A stretch of 64,000 bases of DNA from Candidatus Paraprochloron terpiosi LD05 (GTDB lineage Bacteria > Cyanobacteriota > Cyanobacteriia > Cyanobacteriales > Prochloraceae). Positions 1 to 8,926 of the stretch are shown piece by piece (position 1 is the stretch's first letter; every line of letters begins with the position of its first letter). Below the pieces are notes generated by a model. That model was not told the DNA's origin, did not search any database, and saw nothing but the letters and a program-made list of their open reading frames with translations. The stretch spans positions 3,689,422 through 3,753,421 of the forward strand of contig CP073341.1 of assembly GCA_018141785.1 (NCBI GenBank), read 5' to 3'. Position numbers and translations under genes: made by a program.

Positions 1-692
1 GGTACATAGCGGTTAATAAAGTGAGCATTTTTAGCGGATTTGAGTAAGAAAATCCCTGCTAATATGGGTTGATCTACCCCCGCTGCAATTGTTTTCATGA
101 ATTTTTCTAGGCGATCGAAATCTGTAATCAGTTGACTTTGGAAAAACTGCGCCCCTGCGGCTACTTTCTGCTCGAACCGTCTTTGCAACCCGGACCAACT
201 TTTTGATTGGGGGTCAACAGCAGCACCTGGAAACAGGTCTAGGGGTTCGTCCGGTAGGGGTTTGCCATTTAAATCTAAGCCTTGATTCAGTTTGCTAATC
301 ACCTTCAGCAGTCGCACTGATTCTAAATCGAAGACAGCTTTAGCGTCAACATGGTCTCCTGCTTTCACTGGATCCCCTGTTAGAGCAAGGACATTGCGGA
401 TACCGAGAGCGTGAGCACCCATAAGGTCAGCTTGGAGACCGATACGATTGCGATCGCGACAAGCAATCTGATAAATAGGTTCTATCCCATGGTGCCATAA
501 AATCACTGCTGCTGCCAAAGAAGACATGCGCAACACCGCCCGACTGCCATCGGTTACATTAACTGCATGGACTCTTCCCTGGAGGGTTTTCGCCATTGTT
601 AACATTCTAGCTGGGTTACCTCCTTTAGGGGGGGCTACTTCAGCAGTAATCAAAAATTCTTTCTTTTGGACACCCAGGCGAAAATTGGACAT
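1..692 (-). CDS. Methylenetetrahydrofolate reductase-like protein, C-terminus cut by window edge
   Basis: Reading from ATG at 692 towards base 1 there is an open frame with no stop, so the gene continues outside the window. The N-terminus contains FLITAEVAPPKGG followed by VNVTDGSRA and LALTGDP, the pattern of the methylenetetrahydrofolate reductase TIM-barrel family, which reduces 5,10-methylene-THF to 5-methyl-THF for methionine synthesis. About 230 residues are visible. It lies on the same strand as trpS, which is upstream of it, about 50 bp away. The family is clear; which of the MTHFR-like subfamilies of cyanobacteria it belongs to is not. Confidence 0.82.
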   Translation of the reverse strand, partial: MSNFRLGVQKKEFLITAEVAPPKGGNPARMLTMAKTLQGRVHAVNVTDGSRAVLRMSSLAAAVILWHHGIEPIYQIACRDRNRIGLQADLMGAHALGIRNVLALTGDPVKAGDHVDAKAVFDLESVRLLKVISKLNQGLDLNGKPLPDEPLDLFPGAAVDPQSKSWSGLQRRFEQKVAAGAQFFQSQLITDFDRLEKFMKTIAAGVDQPILAGIFLLKSAKNAHFINRYV

Positions 693-703
693 TAGCTCTG
701 CTC

Positions 704-728
704 CTCTGTGTCTCTGTGCCTCTGCGTG
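704..728. repeat. Small dispersed repeat (TCTCTGTGCCTCTGCG type)
   Basis: The run TCTCTGTGCCTCTGCG belongs to a short cyanobacterial repeat. Relatives in this window are at 1801-1830 and 4121-4144 (opposite orientation, CGCAAAGCCGCAAAG), 26109-26142 and 54647-54690. All lie at gene ends. Confidence 0.6.
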
Positions 729-742
729 AAACTCCTTGGACC

Positions 743-1753
743 CTACAAAGGAGATAAATAACCCAAAGCCTTTTTAACTTTAGCAAGAGTTCCAGCCGCC
801 ACCTTTTCTGCCTTTTGGCGACCTTCTGCTAACACTGAGTCTAAATATCCTTTTTCTGCTCTGATAGCTTTATATTTATCTTGGATAGGTTTAATTACCT
901 CCATTGTAACTTCTGTGAGGAGAGGTTTAAATTGTCCCCAACCCATATTAGCAAACTCTGTTGCTACTTCTTCTTTGTTTTTGTCAGCAAGGATAGTATA
1001 GAGGTTCAGGAGGTTATTGCATTCCGGTCGATTTTCGGGGTCAAAAGTCAAACCTCGCACTTGGTCTGTTTTACACCGTTTAATCTTTTTGGCGATAATA
1101 TCGGGGGAGTCCAAAAGATTAATGCGACTCATTGTCGAGGGGTCTGACTTAGACATTTTCTTGGTTCCGTCCGTCAAACTCATGACCCGGGCACCTGACT
1201 GGGAAATTAAGGGTTCGGGAACCTTGAGGATAGGTCGCTTTTTCTTGCCAAACTTATCGTTGAACCTCCCTGCAATATCCCGAGTCAGTTCTAAATGTTG
1301 TTTTTGGTCTTCCCCCACTGGTACCTTATCCGCATTATAGAGTAAAATATCTGCTGCCATTAAAACAGGGTAATCTAGTAATCCTGTACTGACATTTTCT
1401 CCTTGTTTCAGAGCTTTTTCTTTAAACTGAATCATCCTTTCCAACCAATTTAGGGGTGTGATACAGTTCAGCAGCCATGCTAATTCGCTGTGGGCAGAAA
1501 CATGGGATTGGACGAAAATGGTAGCATGTTCTAAATCAATGCCGCAAGCGAGATAGAGAGCGGCTATAGTATAGGTATCGGCAGCGAGAGTAGCTGGGTT
1601 ATGGGGTACAGTAATGGCGTGCAAATCCACAACACAGAAGAAGTTTTCGTAGTCTTCCTGTCCTTGAACCCAGTTGCGAATCGCCCCCAAATAGTTCCCT
1701 AAGTGTAACTTTCCCGTGGGTTGAACCCCAGAGAGAATGCGCTGCTTACTCAT
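743..1753 (-). CDS. trpS: Tryptophanyl-tRNA synthetase
   Basis: A 336-residue class I aminoacyl-tRNA synthetase that charges tRNA-Trp in the cytoplasm. The ATP-binding HIGH-type motif is HLGN at residues 17-20 in GVQPTGKLHLGN, and the KMSKS loop is KKMSKSDPS near residue 200. The length is normal for bacterial TrpS. The ATG at 1753 gives the expected N-terminus MSKQRILSG. No anomalies are visible. Confidence 0.97.
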   Translation of the reverse strand: MSKQRILSGVQPTGKLHLGNYLGAIRNWVQGQEDYENFFCVVDLHAITVPHNPATLAADTYTIAALYLACGIDLEHATIFVQSHVSAHSELAWLLNCITPLNWLERMIQFKEKALKQGENVSTGLLDYPVLMAADILLYNADKVPVGEDQKQHLELTRDIAGRFNDKFGKKKRPILKVPEPLISQSGARVMSLTDGTKKMSKSDPSTMSRINLLDSPDIIAKKIKRCKTDQVRGLTFDPENRPECNNLLNLYTILADKNKEEVATEFANMGWGQFKPLLTEVTMEVIKPIQDKYKAIRAEKGYLDSVLAEGRQKAEKVAAGTLAKVKKALGYLSPL

Positions 1754-2113
1754 TTTTGTCCTTTTTCCTGTAACTCTCTTTTATATTATAGCACCAGAAT
1801 GGTCTCGCGCAAAGCCGCAAAGCCGCAAAGAAGGGTAAACATTTTTCAATTTAATTTCCACATTTTTATGAAAACACATATAGGTAAAAAAAATATTGTT
1901 TGGATATTAATGTTTTTCTTTATTGGAGCATAGAACCTTCGCCCATGCAGCGTCTTGGTCCACAATATATATTACATTTAACCAAAGGCAAAATGGTGCA
2001 TTCTTCCGTCATCCCAGCAGCGAAGTGTCCTAAACTGTAATAGTAGCGCTATAACTGTTAAGGTACGTGGTAACTGATGTATAATGAAACAGTTGTATTC
2101 TGCGACTTAAATC
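1754..2113. other. Intergenic region between divergent trpS and purB
   Basis: This 360-bp A/T-rich spacer separates divergently transcribed trpS and purB, so both promoters should lie here. It contains one dispersed repeat at about 1801-1830 (GCGCAAAGCCGCAAAG), the same family as at 4121-4144. No convincing ORF, RNA gene or riboswitch was seen. Confidence 0.5.
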
Positions 2114-3409
2114 TTGCTGGAACGCTATACTCTGCCCGAAATGGGCGAACTCTGGACTGACACCTATAAGATGAAAACCTGGCTCCAAGTAGAAATTGCC
2201 GTCAGCTCCGCTCAAGCTGAACTAGGATATATACCCAAAGCAGCAGTAGAGGATATCAAAGCCAAGGCTAATTTTGACCCAGCACGGGTTTTGGAAATTG
2301 AAGCAGAAGTTCGCCATGACGTGATCGCCTTTCTCACCAATGTAAACGAGTACGTTGGTGAAGCGGGGAGATATATTCACTTGGGGCTGACAAGTTCTGA
2401 CGTTTTGGACACCGGGTTAGCACTACAACTGGTAGCCAGTCTCAGCTTGATATTAGCCCAAATGGAAGATTTAACCCAAGCCATAAGGTATAAAGCCCAG
2501 GAACATCGTTATACAGTCATGGTAGGGCGTTCCCACGGTATTCATGCTGAACCCATTACTTTTGGCTTCAAGTTAGCGGGTTGGTTGGCGGAGGTTTTGC
2601 GTCACCGCGATCGCCTTGTCCGACTCCGTCGCGACATTGGTGTGGGGAAAATTTCCGGTGCTGTGGGAACCTATGCTAATGTAGACCCCAGGATAGAAGC
2701 CATCGCCACCCAAAACCTAGGATTAGAACCGGATACTGCCTCCACCCAAATTATCTCTCGCGATCGCCATGGTGATTTTATCAGTCAATTAGCCCTCCTG
2801 GGTGCCTCGATAGAACGTTTTGCTGTAGAAATTCGCAATCTCCAACGGACAGATGTTCTGGAAGTGGAAGAGTTTTTCGCCAAGGGACAAAAAGGCTCTT
2901 CTGCGATGCCCCACAAGCGGAACCCTATTCGTTCTGAGCGCCTCACCGGTATGGCAAGAATTATCCGGGGCCATGCTGTAGCTGCCTTGGAAAATGTGGC
3001 CCTATGGCACGAGAGGGACATTTCCCACAGCTCTGCGGAGCGGGTAATTCTCTCCGACTCCTGCATTATCATCCATTTTATGTTGAAGGAATTAACAGAC
3101 GTGGTGAAGCACCTCCAAGTCTACCCGGAGAACATGAAGCGGAATATGAATATTTACGGGGGAGTCATCTTTAGCCAGCGGGTGTTATTAACCTTAGTGG
3201 AAAAAGGCATGAGTCGGGAAGATGCATATGCGATCGTGCAAAGATGTGCTCATGAAGCTTGGAATAAACCCCAAGGTGATTTTCATGGTTTAATTAGTCA
3301 AGATAGTGCAGTGCAACAATATTTATCCGACCCTGAGATTGAATCCTGTTTTGATCCCCAACACCACTTGCAACACCTAGATGAAATATATCAGCGTTTG
3401 TGTATCTAA
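2114..3409 (+). CDS. purB: Adenylosuccinate lyase
   Basis: A 431-residue fumarase/aspartase-superfamily enzyme that acts twice in purine synthesis (SAICAR to AICAR, adenylosuccinate to AMP). The superfamily signature GSSAMPHKRNP is at about residues 260-270 and the substrate-binding HLGLTSSD is at about 88-95. The start is TTG at 2114, because homologues begin with the MxERYTLPEMG sequence encoded immediately there. No strong Shine-Dalgarno sequence precedes it. The length is normal. hetI-like follows 9 bp downstream on the same strand. Confidence 0.96.
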   Translation: MLERYTLPEMGELWTDTYKMKTWLQVEIAVSSAQAELGYIPKAAVEDIKAKANFDPARVLEIEAEVRHDVIAFLTNVNEYVGEAGRYIHLGLTSSDVLDTGLALQLVASLSLILAQMEDLTQAIRYKAQEHRYTVMVGRSHGIHAEPITFGFKLAGWLAEVLRHRDRLVRLRRDIGVGKISGAVGTYANVDPRIEAIATQNLGLEPDTASTQIISRDRHGDFISQLALLGASIERFAVEIRNLQRTDVLEVEEFFAKGQKGSSAMPHKRNPIRSERLTGMARIIRGHAVAALENVALWHERDISHSSAERVILSDSCIIIHFMLKELTDVVKHLQVYPENMKRNMNIYGGVIFSQRVLLTLVEKGMSREDAYAIVQRCAHEAWNKPQGDFHGLISQDSAVQQYLSDPEIESCFDPQHHLQHLDEIYQRLCI

Positions 3410-3418
3410 TTTTAACAC

Positions 3419-4189
3419 ATGTGGGAAGAGCCACCGCAAAAATTAGTTTTAGGTCCAGATGAAGTTCATATTTGGCGTGGTAACCTGGACTTATCAAGAG
3501 AAAGAGTGGAAAAATTGGCCCTCACTCTCTCAACAGACGAGGTAGAGAGGGCAAACCGCTTCTATTTTCAGCAGCACAAAGAGCGTTTTATTGTGGGTCG
3601 CGGTACCCTGAGAACTATCTTAGCCAGTTATTTAAACACTGACCCTGTTACACTACAGTTTGAGTATAATAAGAGAGGAAAACCCAGATTAGGAGGGGAT
3701 TTCAGTGGTCATGAACTGCAATTTAACTTATCTCACTCATGCAGGTTAGTTTTATACGGATTTACTCGTGGTCACCTCTTGGGTATTGACGTGGAATACC
3801 TGAGTGCTGGAAAAGATATAGAAGGAATCGCTCAACGGTTTTTTACTCCTAGAGAATATGCTATCATTAAAGAGCTGGCTGAACCAGAAAAGCAAAAAGC
3901 ATTTTTCCGCTGTTGGACTGCTAAAGAAGCTTATTTAAAAGCAGTTGGCTCTGGATTAGCAGGTTCAATCAACTCAATTGAAGTTAGCTTTTTAACCAAG
4001 GAAGCAATAGAACTACTCAGTATTGATAATAATTCTCAAGCTGCTGCTAATTGGTCTTTATTAAATATTCCTCTCTCTCAGGATTATATCGCTACTTTAG
4101 CAATCAAAGTACTTGTTTCGCGCAAAGCCGCAAAGACGCAAAGGTTAAATTTCTTACTTATTAAGTGTCCTAAGGATAAAACACTATGA
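3419..4189 (+). CDS. 4'-phosphopantetheinyl transferase, HetI/Sfp-like
   Basis: A 256-residue Sfp-type enzyme that transfers phosphopantetheine from CoA to a serine on acyl or peptidyl carrier proteins. The magnesium and CoA-binding motifs are LLGIDVEY at about residue 119-126 and WTAKEAYLKAVG at about 165-176. HetI is the cyanobacterial member, named from heterocyst loci, but most cyanobacteria use it as a general carrier-protein activator. The last 20 or so residues (containing SRKAAKTQR) are encoded by a dispersed repeat at 4121-4144, so the natural C-terminus has been replaced or extended. The stop overlaps the ATG of the downstream pseudogene by 4 nt. Confidence 0.9.
   Translation: MWEEPPQKLVLGPDEVHIWRGNLDLSRERVEKLALTLSTDEVERANRFYFQQHKERFIVGRGTLRTILASYLNTDPVTLQFEYNKRGKPRLGGDFSGHELQFNLSHSCRLVLYGFTRGHLLGIDVEYLSAGKDIEGIAQRFFTPREYAIIKELAEPEKQKAFFRCWTAKEAYLKAVGSGLAGSINSIEVSFLTKEAIELLSIDNNSQAAANWSLLNIPLSQDYIATLAIKVLVSRKAAKTQRLNFLLIKCPKDKTL
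4121..4144. repeat. Dispersed repeat read into the hetI-like C-terminus
   Basis: GCGCAAAGCCGCAAAGACGC is nearly identical to 1803-1828. Here it is translated as part of the phosphopantetheinyl transferase tail. Confidence 0.7.
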
Positions 4190-5430
4190 CTAAAATCTAC
4201 CACGCTCATCTCTGGGGTTCCCGGAAAGATAAGTTTCGCTATCTTCTAGAACATGATATAACTACCGTTGAGTGGACAGAATTAAATCCTCAAGCGCCGT
4301 TTTATCTCTTTATTCCTTTTCATACGGAGTTACTACCAGAATATGAAAAAGGTTGGAAAATCACAGAGATAATGCCTGAATTTTCCCTTGGTTGTTTAAC
4401 AAAACGTGATAATCTTGTTGTTAATTATTCCTTTGAGGAGACTAAAGATAACATATTGAAGTTTATTGATATCAATAAAACTACTCAATAAGCCGTTGAT
4501 ATTTTTGGATGAAAATTATTTGATAAAGATAAATGGAATGCTTCTATTGCAAAGAAATGTATTACAATTCCAGAAATAGACAATTATATTCGACCAGAAA
4601 CATACAGACCATTTGATAATAGATTTATTTTTTATCACGAAAAATTTGTTGCACGATTAAATTATCGTATTATGCAACATTTTAGATCCCCTAATTATGG
4701 AATAGTTGTAGGAAGACAGGGAGCGGCAACAGGTTCAACTTTTTGGGATGTTATTTTTATGTGTAATTCAATAATAGATCAAAATATTTTTCGTAGAGGA
4801 GGAGGAACTGTTTTCCCCCTATACCTTTATCCTAACACCCAAAACCAACAAAGCAGCCTGTTTGTGGAAAAATCCCCCAACCTCTCCTCAGACTTCCTAA
4901 ATGCAATTAAAACCAAATTAGGCTACATACCCACCCCAGAAGCCATATTCTACTACATATACGCCATTTTCCACAGTCCCACCTATCGCCAACGATATGC
5001 CGAGTTTCTTAAAATAGACTTTCCCCGGGTACCCCTAACTAGTAATAACCAGCTATTTAAAGATTTGGGAGTAAAAGGGAAAGAATTGGTGGATCTGCAC
5101 TTAATGAAATCCAAGAAACTCAACAAACTCATTACCAAAATGGGCGGTGAAGGAGATAACGCTGTTACCAAAATAACCTACAATTGCGAAGAAAAGCGGG
5201 TTTATATCAACAAAACCAGCTATTTTGCAGGTATTGCCCCAGAAGTGTGGGAATTTAAGATTGGGGGGTATCAGGTATTGGCTAAATGGCTGAAGGATAG
5301 GAAAAAAGCGAAACGTAGCTTATCCTTTGAGGATATGTTACCTTATCAAAAGGTGGTGGTTGCTCTGAAGGAAACCATAGAACTTATGAGAGAAATTGAT
5401 GAGCTGATTCCGAGTTTCCCTATTGAGTAA
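4186..5430 (+). pseudogene. Target-recognition (specificity) module of a type ISP/IIG restriction-modification enzyme, copy 1, two in-frame stops
   Basis: One reading frame runs from ATG 4186 to TAA 5430, interrupted by TAA at 4489-4491 and TGA at 4510-4512 with no frameshift. The N-terminus (KIYHAHLWGSRKDKFR, then VEWTELNP) and a central PETYRPFDNRF are typical of the C-terminal specificity domain of LlaBIII-like type ISP and type IIG enzymes. The first ~115 bp and everything from about 4830 to the stop are almost identical to the ORF at 9867-11117. The centre is quite different, as expected for a domain that sets DNA sequence recognition. The similarity starts exactly at ATG and ends just after the stop, so the two copies are ORF-sized cassettes. 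No methyltransferase domain is attached. Confidence 0.8.
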
Positions 5431-5465
5431 AATCTTGCGTATTGCTATAATAATGTAAAATTACC

Positions 5466-6473
5466 ATGAAAATGTCATCTATCATGTTTGAAGCTTACCT
5501 CCAATCCATTGAAAAAAACCTCCCAAAAGGGAGCGAACGCAGTCATTACCCAGCATTAAAAGATTTGCTGTCCAATTCCCCCGGCATCCGCGATGGCGGG
5601 GGAATTGATGCGGTGATTGAAGAAAAAGGCAACAAGGCAGTAATTCCCGACTTTACGGTAAAGCGTCGCGATTTACTGGTGGGTTATATCGAAGCAAAAG
5701 ATATCCAGCTAGATTTGGAGCAGGTTGAAAAGACTGAGCAGCTAAAACGCTATCTAGAGGCGTTTCCCAATCTGGTGTTAACCAATTATTTGGAGTTTCG
5801 CTGGTATGTTAACGGGGAGCGTAGACTTAAGGAGGTTTTGGCCACAAGAAACGGGGAAAAGCTTCAGTTACAAGATAGGGATAAAACTGCTATACTTCTG
5901 GAACAGTTTCTGAACTATACAGGGGAGATGATTAGCAATCCTGAAGATTTGGCTCAACAAATGGCACGGTTGACGAAGGCGATTCTATTAGCAGTGACAA
6001 CTGCCCTAGAGTTAGAAGAGAAAGAAGGGGAGTTGCAGCAACTGAAACAGGGGTTTAGGGAGGTGTTGCTCCCAACTTTGAATGATTCGGATTTTGGGGA
6101 TATGTACGCCCAGACTATTTCCTATGGACTGTTTGCAGCCAGGGTAAGTCATGCTCAAAATCCTGATGGGGAAGCCTTTAGGAGACGCACAGCAGGTACC
6201 TATATTCCCGCAACCAATCCCTTTTTAAAGCGGTTGTTTAATACTATGGTGGAAACCGATGCATGTACCCCCATTAATTGGGCGCTGGATGACTCGGTGC
6301 AATTACTGTCTCAAGTAGATATGGGCAGTATTCTGGAAAACTTTGGGCGACGCACTCGAACTGAAGATCCAGTGGTACATTTCTACGAGACGTTTCTAGG
6401 GGCGTACAATGCCAAGCTGCGCAAGAGTCGAGGGGATCTACCAGCTATTGCTGAAAAACGCGGCAGCAGTTAA
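5466..6473 (+). pseudogene. N-terminal part of type ISP/IIG restriction-modification enzyme (nuclease and linker), truncated
   Basis: A 335-residue ORF. Residues ~70-95 (PDFTVKRRDLLVGYIEAKD) form a PD-(D/E)XK-type nuclease core. A helical region follows, ending in EDPVVHFYETFLGAYN, which in intact enzymes leads straight into the methyltransferase sequence starting with YYTPEPVV. Here the sequence instead becomes unrelated (DLPAIAEKRGSS) and stops. The next piece of the same enzyme appears at 7444, after NTF2-like genes. No helicase domain separates nuclease and methyltransferase parts, so a single-chain type IIG-like layout is more likely than a full type ISP motor enzyme. It should be non-functional for modification because motif I of the methyltransferase is missing. 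Confidence 0.8.
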
Positions 6474-6517
6474 GTCGGCTAACTTTGTTTGTATTTAATT
6501 ATTGGGAGAATCTACCT

Positions 6518-7066
6518 ATGAAAAAAGTAATTTCCAGTTTGCTCATGATGTTTGCCATGACTTCGTGTCTGATGTCAAGGAATGATGAAAAAGTTGAGAT
6601 TATCCAGACAATCAATTCAATTGGCTTCTATGCCGATATGGGAGATTGGGATAAGGTCGCCGAGCAATTCCACAGAGATGGCGTTGTCATTGATTACACA
6701 TCCTATAAAAATGCCTCTGCTGGAACCAAGGAGGCAGGTGGAACTTTGTTGACACCTGAACAAGTGGTCGCTGCCTGGCAAACTGTGCTTCCCGGTTATG
6801 AACACACCCGTCATGTGCAAAGTAATCACATGGTAGAAGTGGACGGAAAAAAAGCCACCGCCGTATCCAGTATCCATGCAACCCACGTGCTGCCAAATGA
6901 ACAGGGCGAAGACTACTGGATTTTTCTGGGTGACTACTACCATGAATTGGTGAAAACAAAAGATGGTTGGAAAGTGACCCTGAAGCGTGCCAATATGCGT
7001 TCTCAGTTGGGCAATCCCGATCTGCCTGCGATGGCGACTGAAGTGGTTAAATCGAGAAACAAATAA
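6518..7066 (+). CDS. NTF2/SnoaL-like lipoprotein
   Basis: The ATG at 6518 is preferred over the upstream start at 6485. It follows GGGAGAA by 7 nt and gives a lipoprotein signal peptide, MKKVISSLLMMFAMTSC, with a lipobox cysteine at residue 17. The mature ~165 residues fit the nuclear transport factor 2/SnoaL-like fold (alternating helices, then VDGKKATAVSSIHATHV and WKVTLKRANM strands). Such domains bind small molecules or serve as scaffolds, and no specific role can be given. The gene sits inside a broken restriction-modification gene, beside a truncated paralogue, and its base usage differs from the neighbours. That suggests a transferred insertion. Confidence 0.7.
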   Translation: MKKVISSLLMMFAMTSCLMSRNDEKVEIIQTINSIGFYADMGDWDKVAEQFHRDGVVIDYTSYKNASAGTKEAGGTLLTPEQVVAAWQTVLPGYEHTRHVQSNHMVEVDGKKATAVSSIHATHVLPNEQGEDYWIFLGDYYHELVKTKDGWKVTLKRANMRSQLGNPDLPAMATEVVKSRNK

Positions 7067-7089
7067 TCTTCGCTTCCCCTCAAGTTGCA

Positions 7090-7323
7090 ATGGCATCTGC
7101 GTCAGATGAGGCGCTGGAAAAACGACTTGTCACAGAGGCGCTGTTCAGAGTATTCCGCAATGTGGATACCTATAATTGGCAGGAACTGCCCAGGGATTTT
7201 GCCAGAGAAATTGTTATTGACTATCGGAATCATGGCGTGTCAAAGGTGAAACGTTTTTCCCGTTCCGAATTGGCGCAGTTTTGGAAGAGCCGCCATCAAG
7301 GCCGCGATACCAGCCAGCACTAA
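7090..7323 (+). pseudogene. Truncated NTF2/SnoaL-like protein
   Basis: A 77-residue ORF aligning with the N-terminal half of the preceding gene: helix, FAREIVIDYRNHG, then a helix ELAQFWKSRHQGR matching QVVAAWQTVLPGY. It ends where the preceding protein continues with its beta sheet, so it is a truncated tandem paralogue. The 3' junction at about 7320 enters G/C-rich sequence unlike the flanks. It is probably not a functional fold. Confidence 0.5.
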
Positions 7324-7443
7324 CCCCATACCGTGCTGCCGGCGCCATAAAAAATGGCCAACAATCGGATTGAGGTTTGTCAGTTGTTTGTCGTCAACTA
7401 AAAATAATCGGAGTAAATTGTCCGCAATTTGGAAGAAGTTGGT

Positions 7444-7683
7444 ATGGCGCACCAGTGGGATAGCTATGTACGGGATAATTTGCTGCATCGCTTATTTGGT
7501 TTTGAGTTATTGATGGCACCCTATACTGTGGCTCATCTCAAATTGGGTTGGCAATTGCAAGAATTGGGCTATCAGTTTACCAATAAACAACGATTGGGCA
7601 TCTATTTAACCAATACCCTAGATGAGGCAATGAAAAAGTCCGAGGTTTTGTTTGGGCAATATGTGGCAGCTGAAGCCGGAGAA
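7444..7683 (+). pseudogene. Methyltransferase fragment of the type ISP/IIG enzyme (piece 2)
   Basis: The segment QWDSYVRDNLLHRLFGFELL, then MAPYTVAHLKLG and LGIYLTNTLDEA, is characteristic of the methyltransferase core between motif I and the NPPY motif in type ISP/IIG enzymes. It is the continuation of the enzyme begun at 5466, with about a hundred expected residues (including the SAM-binding motif) replaced by the NTF2 insertion. Its 3' end joins the truncated group II intron at about 7677-7690, where the stretch GGAGAAATGGCGCA is shared with the intact intron at 13061-13074. The catalytic NPPY motif is missing. Confidence 0.78.
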
Positions 7684-8357
7684 ATGGCGCATCCACGGAG
7701 GCTCGCCTGAAAAGGATTGAGTCACAAGTCCGAGGGTGGAGGCAATATCATAAAAACTGCGATATGGGTAAACACGCTCTATGGTCACTGCGGATATGGT
7801 TATGGCGCAAACTAAGGGCAGAAAAACGCAGGATGGCAATTAAGGAAGCGGAGAAAGCAAGACGTCTGGCTATCAAAGGGAAACCCCTAGTAGGAGCAGC
7901 AAAACGCCAACTTACAATAGCCCAGATAGAGAAAGCCTTTCCCTCAGTTCCCTGGAAAGTCAATGACCACGTAATGGTCAAAGGTGATGCCTCACCCTTC
8001 AATGGGAATATTTCCTATTGGGTCGGTCGCAACTCTAAATTATATAGTGGACCAACCGCTGAAGCCCTCAGGCGACAGAAGAATATATGTCCGCACTGCA
8101 ACCGTAAGTTCATGGAGATGGATGGTGTCGTGGAGTTGCACCACATTGACGGCAACCATAACAACTGGAAACGTAAGAATTTAGTTGCTCTCCATCGGGA
8201 ATGTCACCAGGCGCAAGCGATACACCGCAAGCGCATTAAAGACGGACTCGTAAAGCGCGTCGTAAAGACATAGGAGCACCTGAGCTGTATGAGGTGAAAG
8301 TCTCATGTACAGTTCGTAGGAGAGGGGCGAGGCGGTAACGTCTCCCTCGACTCTAAT
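7677..8357 (+). mobile_element. 5'-truncated group II intron
   Basis: This segment matches the 3' part of the full-length intron at 13061-13723. It carries the end of the intron-encoded protein, a 34-nt domain V at 8282-8315 (GAGCTGTATGAGGTGAAAG at its 5' side) and domain VI. It ends with the same CTCGACTCTAAT as the full copy, after which the host gene resumes. Everything 5' of the protein's maturase region is absent. Loss of the 5' end with an exact 3' end is what incomplete reverse transcription during retrohoming would give, but a deletion after insertion cannot be excluded, because host methyltransferase sequence is also missing. Confidence 0.85.
7680..8273 (+). pseudogene. C-terminal fragment of group II intron-encoded protein (maturase X and HNH endonuclease)
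   Basis: The reading frame from about 7680 encodes the maturase thumb helices (RLKRIESQVRGWRQYH) and the HNH endonuclease domain (CPHCNRKF, then ELHHIDGNHNNW and LHRECHQ), ending at the TAG at 8273. It is highly similar to residues 270-460 of the ORF at 12257-13639. The reverse transcriptase domain is absent, so it cannot support retrohoming. An internal ATG at 7764 could give a 169-residue stand-alone HNH protein. Confidence 0.8.
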
Positions 8358-8619
8358 GAAATTTATTCGCTTTGGACAATGGCGCATAGAGGTTACGGGT
8401 TGTGGTATTCTCGCTTTTGTTACCAATCATGGCTATTTGGATAACCCCACTTTTCGGGGAATGCGTCAGAGTTTGGATAAGACTTTTGATGAAATCTATG
8501 TGCTAGATTTGCACGGTAACAGTAAGAAAAAGGAGGTGTCCCCTCATGGTTACCCTGACGAAAATGTTTTTGATATTCAGCAGGGGGTAGCGGTGGTTAT
8601 CATGGTAAAATATCCCTGA
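8356..8619 (+). pseudogene. Methyltransferase fragment of the type ISP/IIG enzyme (piece 3)
   Basis: The 87 residues contain KFIRFGQWRIE, GILAFVTNHGYLDNPTFRGM, LDLHGNSKK and DENVFDIQQGVAV. This is the characteristic block between the NPPY motif and the specificity domain of type ISP/IIG enzymes. It begins at the exact 3' end of the truncated intron and ends with IMVKYP followed by stop codons, where intact enzymes run into the YHAHLWG specificity domain. That next domain is found at 9867, after 1.2 kb of toxin-antitoxin genes. Confidence 0.8.
8602..8616. repeat. Direct repeat, left boundary of VapBC module
   Basis: ATGGTAAAATATCCC here is matched by ATGACTAAAATATCCC at 9393-9408. The two flank the antitoxin-VapC pair. 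The first 12 bases, plus 4 upstream (16 nt, TATCATGGTAAAATAT), recur at 14074-14089. Confidence 0.6.
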
Positions 8620-8656
8620 GCATGATACAATGTTATCTTTACGGAGGAAACAATCT

Positions 8657-8923
8657 ATGGAAACCAAAACATCGGTTCGCGAACAACTACAGCAAGAAAT
8701 TGAACAAGCACCGGATGAAATTTTGGCGCGCGCTTTAGAGTTAATGCAAAAATTAACATCAACGTCTTCTTCAGAAAAATCAGACCTTCCCTACCGTCCA
8801 GCTTCTGGAAAATCCCTAGTAGATTATCAAGGAGGATGGGCTGGAGACGATTTTGAAGACTGTCTGCAATTGGTTTATGATAGCCGTAGCAAGGTAAATT
8901 TCTCTGAGCATGAACGGTTTTAG
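8657..8923 (+). CDS. VapB-type antitoxin
   Basis: An 88-residue acidic protein directly upstream of a PIN toxin gene (3-bp gap). The ATG at 8657 is chosen over 8630 because it has GGAGG 9 nt upstream. The N-terminus (VREQLQQEIEQAPDEILARAL) resembles the DUF2281-type antitoxins that pair with PIN domains in cyanobacteria. The C-terminal half, with SLVDYQGGWAGDDFED, would wrap the toxin active site. Together with the next gene it forms an autoregulated toxin-antitoxin operon. Confidence 0.7.
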   Translation: METKTSVREQLQQEIEQAPDEILARALELMQKLTSTSSSEKSDLPYRPASGKSLVDYQGGWAGDDFEDCLQLVYDSRSKVNFSEHERF

Positions 8924-8926
8924 ACT

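Noticed and set aside
4489-4512. Selenocysteine or pyrrolysine insertion at the stops
   Set aside because: Both TAA and TGA occur together, no catalytic role for such residue in this domain, and copy 2 has none at this place.
7240-7488. Minus-strand 82-codon ORF with a hydrophobic segment
   Set aside because: It runs across the junction between NTF2 remnant and methyltransferase piece and overlaps coding sequence on the other strand; the hydrophobic run is likely a composition effect.
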